Assembly (NCBI RefSeq): GCF_000691165.1 | Contig: NZ_ASJD01000001.1 | Location: 434,001 to 498,000, forward strand | From: Bacillus safensis FO-36b | GTDB taxonomy: Bacteria > Bacillota > Bacilli > Bacillales > Bacillaceae | Length of the DNA stretch: 64,000 bases | Reading direction: 5' to 3' | Shown here: positions 20,997-30,671 of the stretch, piece after piece | Layout: every line of letters begins with the position of its first letter | How positions within the stretch are numbered: the first letter of the stretch is position 1 | Notes under the pieces: model-generated | The model's database searches: none | What the model was told of the DNA's origin: nothing | Seen by the model: only the letters and a program-made list of their open reading frames with translations | Program-made: the position numbers and the translations under genes

Positions 20997-21713
20997 ATGA
21001 ATGAAATGAATTTATCGAAACGATTAAAAAAAGTCGCAGACTTTTTACCAGATGAGGCAGTCTTCGCTGATATCGGCTCAGATCATGCCTATTTGCCATG
21101 CTATGCGATCCTGCATCAAAAAGCAGTGAAAGCCATTGCTGGTGAAATTACCGATGGACCGCTTCAATCGGCGCAGCAGCAAGTACATAGACTTGAATTA
21201 AATGAAGAAATTTCGGTCAGAAAAGGAAATGGCCTTGAAGTCATTGAAAAAGGCGAAGTGAATGCAGTGACAATTGCAGGTATGGGCGGGGCGCTCATCG
21301 CAAGCATTCTAAATGAAGGAAGGCATAAGCTCGCAGGCCATGAGAGGCTCATTCTTCAGCCGAATATCCATGCCCATCATATTCGTTTATGGCTTTATCA
21401 AGAGGGGTATGATTTGTTAGATGAAGTCATTTTAGAAGAGGACGGCAAAATATACGAAATCATCATCGCAGAAAAAGGCGATAAAAATAAAGCCTATGAA
21501 GGAATGTCACTTGAAGCAGGCATGCTGGTTGGTCCGTTCCTTGCGAAAGAGCAAAATGACGTCTTCCGGCGCAAGTGGATGCAAGAGCTTCAGCATATGG
21601 AGAAGATAGAAAGTCAAATTCAGCAGGCGGCGCGGACAGAAGAAAATAAAGAACGCCTTGAAGAGCTGAATGCGAAAATAAAGATGCTAAAGGAGGTTTT
21701 GACTGTTGGCTAA
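20997..21713 (+). CDS. trmK: tRNA (adenine(22)-N1)-methyltransferase TrmK
   Basis: The 238-residue protein (ATG 20997) has a SAM-binding Rossmann core with ADIGSDHAYLPCYA (about residues 23-36) and the GEITDGPL and AGMGGALI segments, followed by a C-terminal helical coiled coil. TrmK/YqfN methylates A22 of tRNAs. The frame could start at GTG 20988, but the ATG matches the recalled B. subtilis N-terminus (MNE-LSKRL). It overlaps yqfO by 8 bases. Confidence 0.93.
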   Translation: MNEMNLSKRLKKVADFLPDEAVFADIGSDHAYLPCYAILHQKAVKAIAGEITDGPLQSAQQQVHRLELNEEISVRKGNGLEVIEKGEVNAVTIAGMGGALIASILNEGRHKLAGHERLILQPNIHAHHIRLWLYQEGYDLLDEVILEEDGKIYEIIIAEKGDKNKAYEGMSLEAGMLVGPFLAKEQNDVFRRKWMQELQHMEKIESQIQQAARTEENKERLEELNAKIKMLKEVLTVG

Positions 21714-22827
21714 AACAGTAAACGGGCATGAAATCATCCAATTGTTTGAACAATTTTCACCAAAAGCATACGCCATGGAAGGGGATAAAATTGGTCTTCA
21801 GATTGGGACTTTAAATAAAAAAGTAACCAATGTGATGATTACCTTGGATGTATTAGAGAATGTAGTAGATGAGGCGATCGAGCGAAAAGTGGATCTTATT
21901 ATTGCCCACCATCCGCCGATTTTCCGTCCATTAAAACATGTAGCGACGGATCAGCCGGCTGGACGTATCATTGAAAAATGCATCAAACATGATATTGCGG
22001 TATATGTGGCACATACGAATTTAGACGTAGCTGATGGCGGAGTCAATGACCTGCTTGCTGAGGCCTTAGAACTTGAAGAAACAAGAGTGTTAGTGCCGAC
22101 ATACGAAGATCCAATCAAACAGCTTGCTCTGTATGTCCCAGAGGAATTTGAAGAGGCCATCCGGACAGCTTTAGGAAATGCGGGCGCCGGCCATATCGGC
22201 AACTACAGCCATTGTGCGTTTTCAAATGAAGGGACAGGCAGCTTTCTGCCATCAGAAGAAGCTGAGCCGTTTATTGGTGAGTCGGGTCAATTAGAATTTG
22301 TGAAAGAAGTGCGGATTGAAACCATTTTCCCAGCAAGTATAGAAAAACAAGTGATTCGCGAAATGATCAAAGCACATCCTTATGAAGAAGTCGCCTATAG
22401 TGTACACAGGACAGATCTTCCTCCTATTCAAAAAGGTCTTGGCCGTATCGGAGAGTTAAATGAGCCAATGACACTTAGAGATTTCACACAATTTGTGAAA
22501 ACGAAGCTGGATGTGAATGGTGCTCGTTTTGTAGGAGACCAAAACGCTGTTGTGAAAAAAGTGGCGGTGCTTGGGGGAGACGGAAATAAATACATCCATC
22601 AAGCAAAAAGAATGGGTGCAGATGTGTATGTGACAGGAGACCTTTATTTCCATGTTGCGCACGATGCCATGATGCTAGGTCTGAACGTTGTGGACCCGGG
22701 GCATTATGCTGAAAAAATTATGAAAGAGGGCGTAAAGGCGAAGCTTCAATCGCTGTGTGCGGATAAAAAATATGACGTACAGCTCTTTGTTTCTGAATCA
22801 AACACAAACCCATTTCAATTTATGTAA
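21706..22827 (+). CDS. yqfO: Nif3-like dinuclear metal centre protein YqfO
   Basis: A 373-residue NIF3/YbgI-family protein with metal-binding LIIAHHPPIF (about residues 64-73) and HTNLDVADGG (about 104-113) in the N-terminal part. It also has an inserted PII-like middle domain (about 130-235), the long Gram-positive form, and a C-terminal GHYAEK segment. TTG 21706 is preceded by AAGGAGG. Some relatives are annotated as GTP cyclohydrolase I type 2, but the substrate is unproven. Coupled to trmK. Confidence 0.92.
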   Translation: MAKTVNGHEIIQLFEQFSPKAYAMEGDKIGLQIGTLNKKVTNVMITLDVLENVVDEAIERKVDLIIAHHPPIFRPLKHVATDQPAGRIIEKCIKHDIAVYVAHTNLDVADGGVNDLLAEALELEETRVLVPTYEDPIKQLALYVPEEFEEAIRTALGNAGAGHIGNYSHCAFSNEGTGSFLPSEEAEPFIGESGQLEFVKEVRIETIFPASIEKQVIREMIKAHPYEEVAYSVHRTDLPPIQKGLGRIGELNEPMTLRDFTQFVKTKLDVNGARFVGDQNAVVKKVAVLGGDGNKYIHQAKRMGADVYVTGDLYFHVAHDAMMLGLNVVDPGHYAEKIMKEGVKAKLQSLCADKKYDVQLFVSESNTNPFQFM

Positions 22828-22833
22828 ACAAAA

Positions 22834-22864
22834 AACGTCAGAGCGGATATGCTCTGACGTTTTC
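22834..22864. terminator. Bidirectional terminator between yqfO and ispH
   Basis: The stem aacgtcagagc / gctctgacgtt around a ggatat loop (22845-22850) is flanked by A and T runs on both sides, so it can stop transcription of yqfO on + and ispH on -. Confidence 0.9.
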
Positions 22865-23809
22865 TTATTTCTTTGTTTTGACGCGAGGTAAAATTTTAGA
22901 AAGGGGAACGGTTCGTTCAATCTTCCAAGTTGTTTCATCATCTGGTTCATAGTTTTCTAAGAAACGAATGACTTCCTTTGTAATAGGTGTTGGTGTTGAA
23001 GCACCAGCAGTAACGGCAACGGTTTTGACGCCCTGCAGCCACTCCAGCTTTAGTTCACTTAAGTCGCCAATACGGTAAGCCTGCGTTCCGGCAATCTCCA
23101 TTGACACTTGTGCGAGACGGTTAGAGTTATTACTTTTTGGATCGCCGACAACAATGGTTAAATCGGCTTGGCCAGCTTGCTGCGATACTGCTTCCTGACG
23201 CACCTGTGTCGCAAGACAAATTTCTTGATGATACTCGACGTGAGGGTATTTCTCTTTAATCAGCTCCATCAGGTCGTGGACATCCCATTGAGACATCGTC
23301 GTTTGGTTCGTGATAAGCAGTTTTTCTGATGTTAAATCGAGTGCCTCAATGTCAGCTTCTGTTTCGACAAGGTGTACCTTGTCAGGGGCTACTCCGACAG
23401 CTCCTTCTGGCTCAGGATGACCCTTTTTCCCAATATAAATAATGTCATAGCCATCGGCTGTTTTCTCTGAAATGAGTTCGTGAGTTTTCGTTACATCTGG
23501 ACAGGTCGCATCAATGGTGACAAGGCCTTTTTCTTCTGCGATTTGACGAACCTCAGGAGAAACGCCGTGAGCCGTGAAAATGACTGTTCCGCTTTCAACC
23601 TGCTTTAAAATGTCTAAGCGGTTTGGTCCGTCCAGTGTGTAAATACCATCTTCTTCGAAGGCATCAGTGACATGTTTGTTGTGCACAATCATACCTAATA
23701 TATAAATTGGGCGTGGCAAGTTCTTATCAAGTGCGGCATTTTTAGCAATGACCATTGCATCCACAACGCCATAGCAATAGCCACGCGGTGATATTTTAAT
23801 TACATTCAT
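22865..23809 (-). CDS. ispH: 4-hydroxy-3-methylbut-2-enyl diphosphate reductase
   Basis: The 314-residue IspH/LytB enzyme has the three Fe-S cysteines in RGYCYGV (about residue 12), TIDATCPDV (about 102) and EICLATQ (about 193), plus HGVSPEV. It performs the last step of the MEP isoprenoid pathway, and ispG at 32.8 kb supplies its substrate. The start has AGGAGG 9 bases upstream on the minus strand. It is convergent with yqfO. Confidence 0.96.
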   Translation of the reverse strand: MNVIKISPRGYCYGVVDAMVIAKNAALDKNLPRPIYILGMIVHNKHVTDAFEEDGIYTLDGPNRLDILKQVESGTVIFTAHGVSPEVRQIAEEKGLVTIDATCPDVTKTHELISEKTADGYDIIYIGKKGHPEPEGAVGVAPDKVHLVETEADIEALDLTSEKLLITNQTTMSQWDVHDLMELIKEKYPHVEYHQEICLATQVRQEAVSQQAGQADLTIVVGDPKSNNSNRLAQVSMEIAGTQAYRIGDLSELKLEWLQGVKTVAVTAGASTPTPITKEVIRFLENYEPDDETTWKIERTVPLSKILPRVKTKK

Positions 23810-23854
23810 TTATTCGTCCTCCTGTAGGGAAGTGCTGCTAGAGAAGAACAATAT

Positions 23855-23879
23855 AAAAAGCCGTAAAAAACGGCTTTTT
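23855..23879 (-). terminator. Terminator between yqfQ and ispH
   Basis: The stem aaaaagccgt 23855-23864 pairs with acggcttttt 23870-23879. On the minus strand it lies after yqfQ and ahead of ispH. Confidence 0.85.
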
Positions 23880-23966
23880 ATCATTCTCTTGCTTCCATTA
23901 TAGCCAAAGTAAGCGTATATATCAAAGATTGTTATACGCAGTGAACACTTCGCCGTTAAAAGATCA

Positions 23967-24671
23967 CTAGACATATAGTTTTGGAACAGAGCTGCCAGAT
24001 CTTTTTTTCGGTTTTGCTTCAGGAGCAGGTGATGTGTGAGGTGCTGTTTTTTTGACGAGGATGTCTTCTGGTTCTTTATTTTTTTCTATTTCGTCAGTTT
24101 GTGCTTCTTCCTCGGGCACTTCTGTTTCCGCGCTGGTCTCCGCTGATTCTGCATCAGCATCATTTGCACTTTCTTCATCATCATCCGCACTGCCAAGCTG
24201 GCTGTACAGTTTAATCATCGCAGGCAAATTTCTCACTAATGGACCGTATTGCTGAATCATTGGCGTAAATTGCTGCGCCATCCCGAGCACTTTTTGAACA
24301 TTTCCTAACATGCTTGAGAGGGTTGCAGGATTTGTGAAGCTCTGGATTCCTTGTACTCCCGCACCACCTCCAGAGACTCCAGCTCCTCCTGCGCCAGGAA
24401 GAAATTTAGAGAGCATGCCTTTAATTCCTGCGCCGCCGCCTAGTGCACGGCTCTCACCTCCTGGAATTCCGCCCATCCCGGGTAAACCGCCTCCCTGTAC
24501 AGACGGGGAGCGAGGCATCATTTGCTGAAATGGATTGCCCTGCCCTTGAAAAGGCTGCTGGATAGGAGGCTGCTGCCCTCTTTGAAACATTCCGGGCTGT
24601 CCGCCATTTCCAAGGTGCCGGCGTGAGGGACGGCGCGGCTGAAAATCGCCCATAGGCCTTTGCCCTAACAT
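23967..24671 (-). CDS. yqfQ: VrrA/YqfQ-like low-complexity protein
   Basis: This 234-residue protein has a Gly/Pro/Gln-rich N-terminal half (about 1-100), a hydrophobic helical centre (about 105-160), an acidic run (DDDEESANDADAESAE, about 163-178), and a Lys-rich tail. The composition resembles YqfQ of B. subtilis and the variable-repeat VrrA proteins of the B. cereus group, often linked to the spore. No catalytic motif is visible. It is transcribed divergently from cshB. Confidence 0.8.
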   Translation of the reverse strand: MLGQRPMGDFQPRRPSRRHLGNGGQPGMFQRGQQPPIQQPFQGQGNPFQQMMPRSPSVQGGGLPGMGGIPGGESRALGGGAGIKGMLSKFLPGAGGAGVSGGGAGVQGIQSFTNPATLSSMLGNVQKVLGMAQQFTPMIQQYGPLVRNLPAMIKLYSQLGSADDDEESANDADAESAETSAETEVPEEEAQTDEIEKNKEPEDILVKKTAPHTSPAPEAKPKKRSGSSVPKLYV

Positions 24672-24826
24672 ACTTGTACCTCCCTTACTGCATTCTCTTT
24701 CTCTTCATAGGTTATGCAAGGAAGCACCAATTGGTTTCCTGTAGGAAAAGCGGACATGGTTTTTTTACTGAAAATCAGCTATAATGAGGAGATGAGCAAA
24801 AAGGCATTGCCTTAAGGAGTGAAAAC

Positions 24827-26146
24827 ATGAAAGAAACGAAATTTACGACATATGAATTAAAGCCTTTTATTATAGATGCTATTCATGAACTAGGCTTTTA
24901 TGAGCCGACTGATATTCAAAAAAGAATTATCCCTGCTGTTTTAAAAGGAGAAAGCGTGATTGGCCAGTCACAAACCGGAACAGGAAAAACTCATGCCTAC
25001 TTACTGCCGCTGATTCATTCAATTGATCCAAGCAAAGAACAGGTACAAGTGGTGATTACTGCACCTACAAGAGAATTAGCCAATCAAATTTTCAAAGAAG
25101 CTCAAACGATTTTAAAGAATGCTTCTCCAGAAGAAGAGATCAAAGCAAAGCTTTACATTGGCGGAACGGACAAGCAGAAATCAATTCAAAAGCTAAAAAA
25201 CCAGCCGCATTTGGTTGTCGGTACACCTGGACGTATTGCTGACCTCATTCATGAGCAGGCGCTGAATGTTTATAAAGCGACCTCTCTTGTTATTGATGAA
25301 GCTGATTTAATGCTGGATATGGGATTTTTAGAAGATGTGGACCGTATTGGTGCACAAATGCCAGAACAGCTGCAAATGCTTGTGTTCTCTGCAACCATTC
25401 CAGAAAAACTAAAGCCTTTCTTGAAGAAATATATGGACAATCCAAAGTATGCGCATGTTGAACCAAAACGGATTACAGCTGAAAACATTCAGCATATTTT
25501 AGTTCCGTCTAAACAGCGTGATAAATTAAAATTGCTCCATGAAATGGTGACGAATGTACAGCCTTATTTAGGAATCATTTTTGCCAATACAAAAACAACT
25601 GTTGATGAAATCGCCGCATTCCTACAAGAAAAAGGAATGAAAATCGGTGTGCTTCATGGCGGATTAACGCCGCGCGAACGTAAAAAAGTCATGAAACAAA
25701 TTGAAGATTTGGAGTTCACTTATATTGTGGCATCTGATCTTGCAGCACGCGGGATTGACATCAAAGGCGTCAGCCACGTGATTAACTATGAACTTCCATC
25801 TGATCTTGATTTTTATGTGCACCGCGTTGGAAGAACAGCTCGTGCTGGTTCTTCTGGAATTGCCATGACCATTTATGAGCTGGCTGATGAGGATGCACTC
25901 ATTCAAATTGAGAAAATGGGCGTTGTATTTGAAAACAAAACCATTGTTCATGGCGAATGGCGAGATGCAGATGACCGTCTGAAGCGTCAAAGACGCAAAA
26001 AAGCCCCGAATGAAATTGAAGAAAAAGCAAAACGTCTTGTGAGAAAACCGAAAGCCGTCAAACCTGGATATAAAAAGAAAATGACACGTGAGATGGATAA
26101 AATCAAAAGACAGGAACGTAGAAAGTCAAAGCGTAATGGAAAGTAG
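24827..26146 (+). CDS. cshB: DEAD-box RNA helicase CshB
   Basis: The 439-residue helicase has motif I GQSQTGTGKTHAY (about residues 46-58), motif II VIDEADLMLDMGF (about 155-167), SAT, and motif VI HRVGRTARAG. A basic C-terminal tail (about 385-439, many Arg and Lys) fits RNA binding. CshB helps with cold adaptation and ribosome biogenesis. TATAAT at 24780-24785 and AAGGAG before ATG 24827 mark its control region. nfo begins 10 bp after its stop. Confidence 0.95.
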   Translation: MKETKFTTYELKPFIIDAIHELGFYEPTDIQKRIIPAVLKGESVIGQSQTGTGKTHAYLLPLIHSIDPSKEQVQVVITAPTRELANQIFKEAQTILKNASPEEEIKAKLYIGGTDKQKSIQKLKNQPHLVVGTPGRIADLIHEQALNVYKATSLVIDEADLMLDMGFLEDVDRIGAQMPEQLQMLVFSATIPEKLKPFLKKYMDNPKYAHVEPKRITAENIQHILVPSKQRDKLKLLHEMVTNVQPYLGIIFANTKTTVDEIAAFLQEKGMKIGVLHGGLTPRERKKVMKQIEDLEFTYIVASDLAARGIDIKGVSHVINYELPSDLDFYVHRVGRTARAGSSGIAMTIYELADEDALIQIEKMGVVFENKTIVHGEWRDADDRLKRQRRKKAPNEIEEKAKRLVRKPKAVKPGYKKKMTREMDKIKRQERRKSKRNGK

Positions 26147-26155
26147 GGGGAAACA

Positions 26156-27049
26156 TTGTTAAAGATTGGTTCACATGTATCCATGAGCGGAAAACATATG
26201 CTTCTTGCAGCGAGTGAGGAAGCTGCCTCTTATGGTTCGAATACGTTTATGATTTATACAGGTGCACCGCAAAATACGCGCCGCAAAAAAATTGAAGACC
26301 TGAATATTGAAGCTGGACAAGCGCATATGAAAGAGCATGGCATGACGGATATCGTCGTGCATGCTCCGTATATTATCAATATTGGAAATACAGTGAATCC
26401 AGCGACATTTGAGCTTGGTGTAGACTTTCTTCGATCTGAGATTGAGCGTACAAAAGCGCTGGGAGCAAGACAAATTGTTCTCCACCCGGGTGCGCATGTC
26501 GGAGCAGGGGCAGAAGCAGGGATTCAAAAAATCATTGAAGGTTTAAACGAAGTCATTGTAAAAGGTCAAGAGGTTCAAATTGCACTTGAAACAATGGCAG
26601 GAAAAGGATCAGAGTGCGGAAGAAACTTTGAAGAGCTTGCCCAAATTATCGACGGAGTGACACATAACGAAGCTCTTTCTGTCTGCTTTGATACGTGTCA
26701 CACGCATGATGCTGGTTACCCGATTGTGAGTGACTTTGATGGTGTATTAGAAGAATTTGACCGAATCGTCGGTATTGACCGAATCAAAGTTCTTCATATT
26801 AATGACAGTAAAAACGTACAAGGCGCAAGAAAAGACCGACATGAAAATATCGGTTTTGGTGAAATTGGTTTCGATGCACTGAGCTATATTGTGCATCATC
26901 CGCAGCTTCAAGATGTGCCGAAAATTCTAGAAACGCCTTATGTAGGTGAAGATAAAAAGAACAAAAAACCACCTTACAAATTCGAAATTGCGATGCTGAA
27001 AGAAAAGCAATTTGATGAAGGCTTACTAGATAAAATTACGGGTCAGTAA
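26156..27049 (+). CDS. nfo: AP endonuclease IV
   Basis: The 297-residue TIM-barrel Nfo has zinc-site signatures including [11 protein letters not shown] (about residues 69-79), [12 protein letters not shown] (about 142-153), [12 protein letters not shown] (about 178-189) and HINDSK. It cleaves abasic sites in base-excision repair, and B. subtilis Nfo (YqfS) protects spore DNA. TTG 26156 is preceded by TAGGGGGA. It is likely read with cshB. Confidence 0.95.
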   Translation: MLKIGSHVSMSGKHMLLAASEEAASYGSNTFMIYTGAPQNTRRKKIEDLNIEAGQAHMKEHGMTDIVVHAPYIINIGNTVNPATFELGVDFLRSEIERTKALGARQIVLHPGAHVGAGAEAGIQKIIEGLNEVIVKGQEVQIALETMAGKGSECGRNFEELAQIIDGVTHNEALSVCFDTCHTHDAGYPIVSDFDGVLEEFDRIVGIDRIKVLHINDSKNVQGARKDRHENIGFGEIGFDALSYIVHHPQLQDVPKILETPYVGEDKKNKKPPYKFEIAMLKEKQFDEGLLDKITGQ

Positions 27050-27072
27050 AAAAGGATGCAACATGTTGAGGT

Positions 27073-27095
27073 GCCGCTAAATGCGGCCCTTTTTT
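27073..27095 (+). terminator. Terminator of cshB-nfo
   Basis: The stem gccgc 27073-27077 pairs with gcggc 27083-27087 and is followed by CCTTTTTT. The core is short but GC-rich. Confidence 0.75.
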
Positions 27096-27097
27096 GC

Positions 27098-27352
27098 TTA
27101 ACTTGTAAACTGGTTAAACAAATCATTCACAGTCTGTGCTGTCTGTTTAGAAGTAATCGCTTCCACTTGCTTAAGAAGCCGGTTACGCTCTGAGTCTTTA
27201 AAAATATTGATGTTTTTCCCGTTCATGAGTTTGGCAACCTCAGCAGCTTGATGAGACGTTAAACTGACGCCGTACTGTTTCGCATACCTTAACAGATCGT
27301 TTGCTGTGATCTGATTGAGCCGCTGCAGGACAATTTTTTGAATTAAAATCAA
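27098..27352 (-). CDS. yqfT: DUF2624-type protein YqfT
   Basis: This small helical protein is 84 residues if started at TTG 27352, which has GAGGGGAGG at the correct distance; the longer ATG frame (27376) contains that site inside its coding sequence. It contains ITANDLLRYAKQYGVSLT, a recurring pattern of the YqfT family. The function is unknown. It is convergent with nfo and divergent from yqfU. Confidence 0.8.
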   Translation of the reverse strand: MILIQKIVLQRLNQITANDLLRYAKQYGVSLTSHQAAEVAKLMNGKNINIFKDSERNRLLKQVEAITSKQTAQTVNDLFNQFTS

Positions 27353-27492
27353 TTCCATTCCTCCCCTCTGTAACAATGTATGGGCGAAAACGGAAAATGT
27401 GCAAAAAATTTTATTTTATTCTGTGAAATGATAAAATAGTAAAGTGAATAAAATGTTCATTGAAAATTTAACATGTGTAGAAGGGAGAACGT

Positions 27493-28374
27493 ATGGCAAA
27501 TAGTAAACAGCATAGAAAGGAATCAGTGCCTCATTTTATTTTGAGAATTTTTCTGATTCTAGTAGGAGCTGCATGTGCAGCAGTCAGCATTGAATTATTT
27601 TTAGTGCCAAACAATATTATTGATGGAGGCATCATCGGCATTTCGCTTATTTTGGATTATCTCTTTACAGATAACCCGTTTATAAATTTTGCGACGATTG
27701 TTGTCATTTTAAATATTCCATTTATGATATCAGGATACAAGCATATTGGGAAAACCTTTCTGATTTCCACTGTGATTGGGATTGTCAGCTTAGCCGTGAT
27801 TGAATCTTCACTTCATCATGTGGAGGCATTTACAACACAGCCGATCTTAGCCACTGTATTTGGAGGGCTATTACTTGGATTTGGTGTTGGACTTGTCATC
27901 CGTAATGGAGGTTCAATGGATGGAACAGAGATCTTGGGAATTCTTCTGACGAAAAAAATTCCTTTCTCCGTCGGTGAGTTTGTCATGATCGTCAATGTGT
28001 TCATTTTTATTTGGGCAGGCTTTGTTTTCGGACCAGAGCAGGCTATGTATTCTGTCATGACATATTATTTGGCAATGAAAACAATTGATGCTGTTATTCA
28101 AGGGCTTGATGAAACAAAAGCTGTGATTATCGTATCAGACTATTATGATGAAATTTCAGATGCGATTCTGCATCGACTCGGCAGGGGAACGACAAAGCTG
28201 AGAGGAAAAGGCGGCTATACAGATGAAGAAAAAGATGTCATCTACGCCGTTGTCACAAGGCTTGAAATTACAAAGCTGAAATCCATTGTATTTGAAATTG
28301 ATGATCAAGCATTTATCACGATTATGGATACGCATGAAACAAAAGGCGGTAAATTCAAAACAGCCATTCATTAG
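27493..28374 (+). CDS. yqfU: YitT-family membrane protein YqfU
   Basis: A 293-residue protein with about five membrane helices in the first 200 residues and a soluble C-terminal DUF2179 domain (about 205-285, [14 protein letters not shown]). This is the standard YitT/YqfU layout. The role is unknown; the DUF2179 domain belongs to the PII-like fold group. An extended -10 (TGATAAAAT, 27429-27437) lies upstream and a strong hairpin lies downstream. Confidence 0.9.
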   Translation: MANSKQHRKESVPHFILRIFLILVGAACAAVSIELFLVPNNIIDGGIIGISLILDYLFTDNPFINFATIVVILNIPFMISGYKHIGKTFLISTVIGIVSLAVIESSLHHVEAFTTQPILATVFGGLLLGFGVGLVIRNGGSMDGTEILGILLTKKIPFSVGEFVMIVNVFIFIWAGFVFGPEQAMYSVMTYYLAMKTIDAVIQGLDETKAVIIVSDYYDEISDAILHRLGRGTTKLRGKGGYTDEEKDVIYAVVTRLEITKLKSIVFEIDDQAFITIMDTHETKGGKFKTAIH

Positions 28375-28430
28375 CTTTTATTTTACTTTTTTATCTTTCT
28401 TTTATATAATGAAATGTATGTATGGACAGA

Positions 28431-28457
28431 GAAAATGGCAAAAGCCATTTTCTTTTT
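28431..28457 (+). terminator. Terminator of yqfU
   Basis: A 9 bp stem (gaaaatggc 28431-28439 with gccattttc 28444-28452) has an AAAA loop and is followed by T5. Confidence 0.88.
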
Positions 28458-28464
28458 GTTGTAT

Positions 28465-28484
28465 AAATCGTAATCATTCTTTTT
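28465..28484 (+). promoter_or_regulatory. Probable Zur operator upstream of znuC
   Basis: AAATCGTAATCATTCTTTTT has a perfect left half (AAATCGTAAT) and centre of the Bacillus Zur box (roughly AAATCGTAATNATTACGATTT), but a degraded right half. It lies 26 bases ahead of znuC, in an operon ending in zur, which makes autoregulation by zinc likely. Confidence 0.65.
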
Positions 28485-28509
28485 ATATTGATTAAAGGTG
28501 GAAAGATTC

Positions 28510-29286
28510 ATGGCAAAGCCAATTATTGAAATGAAGGACATTTCGTACTCGTATGGACAGCGAAATGTCATTGATCACATTCATTTAACAGTAGAGGAAG
28601 GAAACTTTCTAGCACTTGTTGGACCGAATGGTTCTGGTAAAACAACCTTATTAAAATGCCTGCTTGGGCTCATTAAACCGCAGCAAGGTGAATTAAAGCT
28701 ATTTGGCACGCCTGTTTCAAAATTTAGAGACTGGGATCAAATTGGATTTGTTTCTCAAAAGGCGAATAGCTTTAATACGGGTTTCCCTGCTTCTGTATAT
28801 GAGGTCGTCGCAAGCGGACTGACCGCGAAAATTGGTTTGTTTAAACGAATGAGCAAGCAGGATAAATGGCAAGTAGAAGATGCCATTCGCTCAGTTGGCA
28901 TACAAGATTTAAAGCATCAAAACATCGGTGAGCTTTCTGGCGGACAGCAGCAGCGTGCATTTATTGCCCGTGCGCTTGTCAGCCAGCCAAAGCTGCTCAT
29001 TTTGGATGAGCCCACGGTTGGAGTAGACCAGCGGACAGTAGAAGGCTTTTATCAGCTGCTCGAAACATTGAACAAAGAAAAAGGAATGTCTTTAATTCTC
29101 GTCACACACGACGTTGGCACCGTTTCTGATAAAGTCACCCATGTGGCTTGTTTAAATCAGACACTGCATTTCCACGGAGATGCAGAAGCGTTTGATTCAA
29201 TGGATGATCAGGCGCTATCCCAATTTTACGGGCATGACATTCAAGTGATTCATCACGACCATCACCATCATGGGGGACATGAATAA
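28510..29286 (+). CDS. znuC: Zinc ABC transporter ATP-binding protein
   Basis: ATG 28510 is used because AAAGGTGG (28494-28501) lies 8 bases upstream. The 258-residue ATPase has Walker A GPNGSGKTT (about residues 37-45), signature LSGGQQQR (about 141-148), Walker B LLILDEPTVG and the H-loop THD. The C-terminus is histidine-rich (HHDHHHHGGHE), which would suit zinc binding. It is coupled to znuB by TAATG. It resembles the ZurA component of Listeria/Bacillus zurA-zurM-zurR. No substrate-binding protein gene is adjacent. Confidence 0.93.
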   Translation: MAKPIIEMKDISYSYGQRNVIDHIHLTVEEGNFLALVGPNGSGKTTLLKCLLGLIKPQQGELKLFGTPVSKFRDWDQIGFVSQKANSFNTGFPASVYEVVASGLTAKIGLFKRMSKQDKWQVEDAIRSVGIQDLKHQNIGELSGGQQQRAFIARALVSQPKLLILDEPTVGVDQRTVEGFYQLLETLNKEKGMSLILVTHDVGTVSDKVTHVACLNQTLHFHGDAEAFDSMDDQALSQFYGHDIQVIHHDHHHHGGHE

Positions 29287-30146
29287 TGCTATTTCCATTT
29301 TTTCATTATGAATTTTTACAAAATGCGTTTATCGCAGGTATACTGATTGGTTTTATTGCGCCCTTACTTGGTGTATTTATTGTCGTAAGAAGGCTCTCGC
29401 TTATTGCAGATGCCCTCAGTCACGTATCACTTGCCGGTATTGCCGCAAGTCTATTTCTTGATAAAAAGTTTGGCCTTTTGACAGGGGTAAGCCCGCTCTA
29501 CTTAGGGATGGCTTTTTCTGTTGCGGGTTCATTGTTTATTGAACGCCTGCGCTCAGTGTATAAGCATTATCAGGAGCTTGCCATTCCTATTATTTTATCA
29601 GGGGGTATTGGGATCTCCGTCATCTTCATTTCACTAGCGAATGGCTTTAATACAGATTTGTTTAGTTATTTATTCGGAAGTGTCAGTGCGGTTTCAAGAC
29701 TTGATCTTTGGATTATTGTAGGGATCTCACTCGTTGTTGTGTTAGTTGTTGTGCTTTTATATAAAGAATTGTTTCTGCTTTCTTTTGATGAAGAGCATGC
29801 AAAGGCTTCTGGTATTTCAGCAAAATGGATTCATTTTATTTTTATCTTAGTCGTTGCACTTGTCATTGCGGCATCGATGCGTATCGTCGGTACACTGCTT
29901 GTGTCGGCGCTTATGACGCTTCCTGTTGCAGCAAGTATCCGCATTGCCAAAGGATTTAAACAGGCGATTTTCCTTTCGATCTTATTTGGTGAATTGTCTG
30001 TATTGGCCGGATTGATTTTAAGCTATTATCTTGATTTAGCGCCAGGCGGAACCATTGTGATGCTGTCTATCTTGATTTTAATCGGGTGTATTAGTATTGG
30101 GAAATTCAGAAGGGGGAATCAACATGAACGTACAAGAAGCGCTTGA
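29286..30146 (+). CDS. znuB: Zinc ABC transporter permease
   Basis: The 286-residue permease of the ABC-3 metal family has eight or nine predicted membrane helices. It contains the family pattern VRRLSLIADALSHVSLAGIA (about residues 34-53) and LVSALMTLPVAASI. The first base of its ATG is the last base of the znuC stop, and its end overlaps the zur start by 23 bases, so the three genes form one tightly coupled operon. Confidence 0.93.
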   Translation: MLFPFFHYEFLQNAFIAGILIGFIAPLLGVFIVVRRLSLIADALSHVSLAGIAASLFLDKKFGLLTGVSPLYLGMAFSVAGSLFIERLRSVYKHYQELAIPIILSGGIGISVIFISLANGFNTDLFSYLFGSVSAVSRLDLWIIVGISLVVVLVVVLLYKELFLLSFDEEHAKASGISAKWIHFIFILVVALVIAASMRIVGTLLVSALMTLPVAASIRIAKGFKQAIFLSILFGELSVLAGLILSYYLDLAPGGTIVMLSILILIGCISIGKFRRGNQHERTRSA

Positions 30147-30552
30147 TTTATTAAAGGAAAAAGGCTACAAATATACAAGCAAACGTGAAGACATGCTTCA
30201 ATTGTTTTCTGATTCTGATAAATACTTGACGGCTAAAAATGTGCTGACGGCACTAAGTGAAGACTACCCTGGTCTCAGCTTTGATACGATTTATCGAAAC
30301 TTGTCACTATATGAAGACCTTGGAATATTAGAAACAACAGAATTGTCAGGGGAGAAACTATTCCGTTTTAAATGTTCATTTTCCCATCATCACCATCACT
30401 TTATTTGTCTTACATGCGGGAAAACAAAAGAGATCGATGCCTGCCCTATGGACAAGCTCGACGCCGATTTAGAGGATTATCATATTAGCGGACATAAGTT
30501 TGAAATATATGGAACGTGTCCTTCCTGCGAACCGAAGGAAGTTCACTCATGA
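30124..30552 (+). CDS. zur: Zinc uptake regulator Zur (Fur family)
   Basis: ATG 30124 has GAAGGGGGA upstream and gives 142 residues. It has an N-terminal winged helix (FDTIYRNLSLYEDLGIL, about residues 53-69) and a C-terminal metal domain with CxxC pairs Cys95/Cys98 and Cys132/Cys135 for structural zinc, plus the His-rich HHHHHF sensor region (about 88-93). Zur represses zinc uptake genes when zinc is ample. The upstream Zur-box-like site implies feedback on its own operon. Confidence 0.95.
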   Translation: MNVQEALDLLKEKGYKYTSKREDMLQLFSDSDKYLTAKNVLTALSEDYPGLSFDTIYRNLSLYEDLGILETTELSGEKLFRFKCSFSHHHHHFICLTCGKTKEIDACPMDKLDADLEDYHISGHKFEIYGTCPSCEPKEVHS

Positions 30553-30554
30553 GA

Positions 30555-30580
30555 AAGCCAGCCCTGGAGCTGGCTTTTTT
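30555..30580 (+). terminator. Terminator of znuCB-zur
   Basis: The stem aagccagc 30555-30562 pairs with gctggctt 30569-30576 and ends in T6. Confidence 0.88.
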
Positions 30581-30590
30581 GTTTTCTCTT

Positions 30591-30629
30591 TTGAAAACGT
30601 TTTACAAAGGGAGGCTGTTTCATTAAAAT
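30591..30629 (+). promoter_or_regulatory. Promoter of bglK-like gene with overlapping cre-like site
   Basis: TTTACA 30601-30606, a 17-base spacer and TAAAAT 30624-30629 make a good sigma-A promoter. TTGAAAACGTTTTACA (30591-30606) overlaps the -35 and is close to the CcpA operator, with a near-palindromic centre but offset by one base at the right end. Catabolite repression of the sugar kinase gene is inferred. Confidence 0.6.
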
Positions 30630-30671
30630 GAGATCAAGGTACTACATTTTGAAGTAAAGGGAGGGGTAAAA

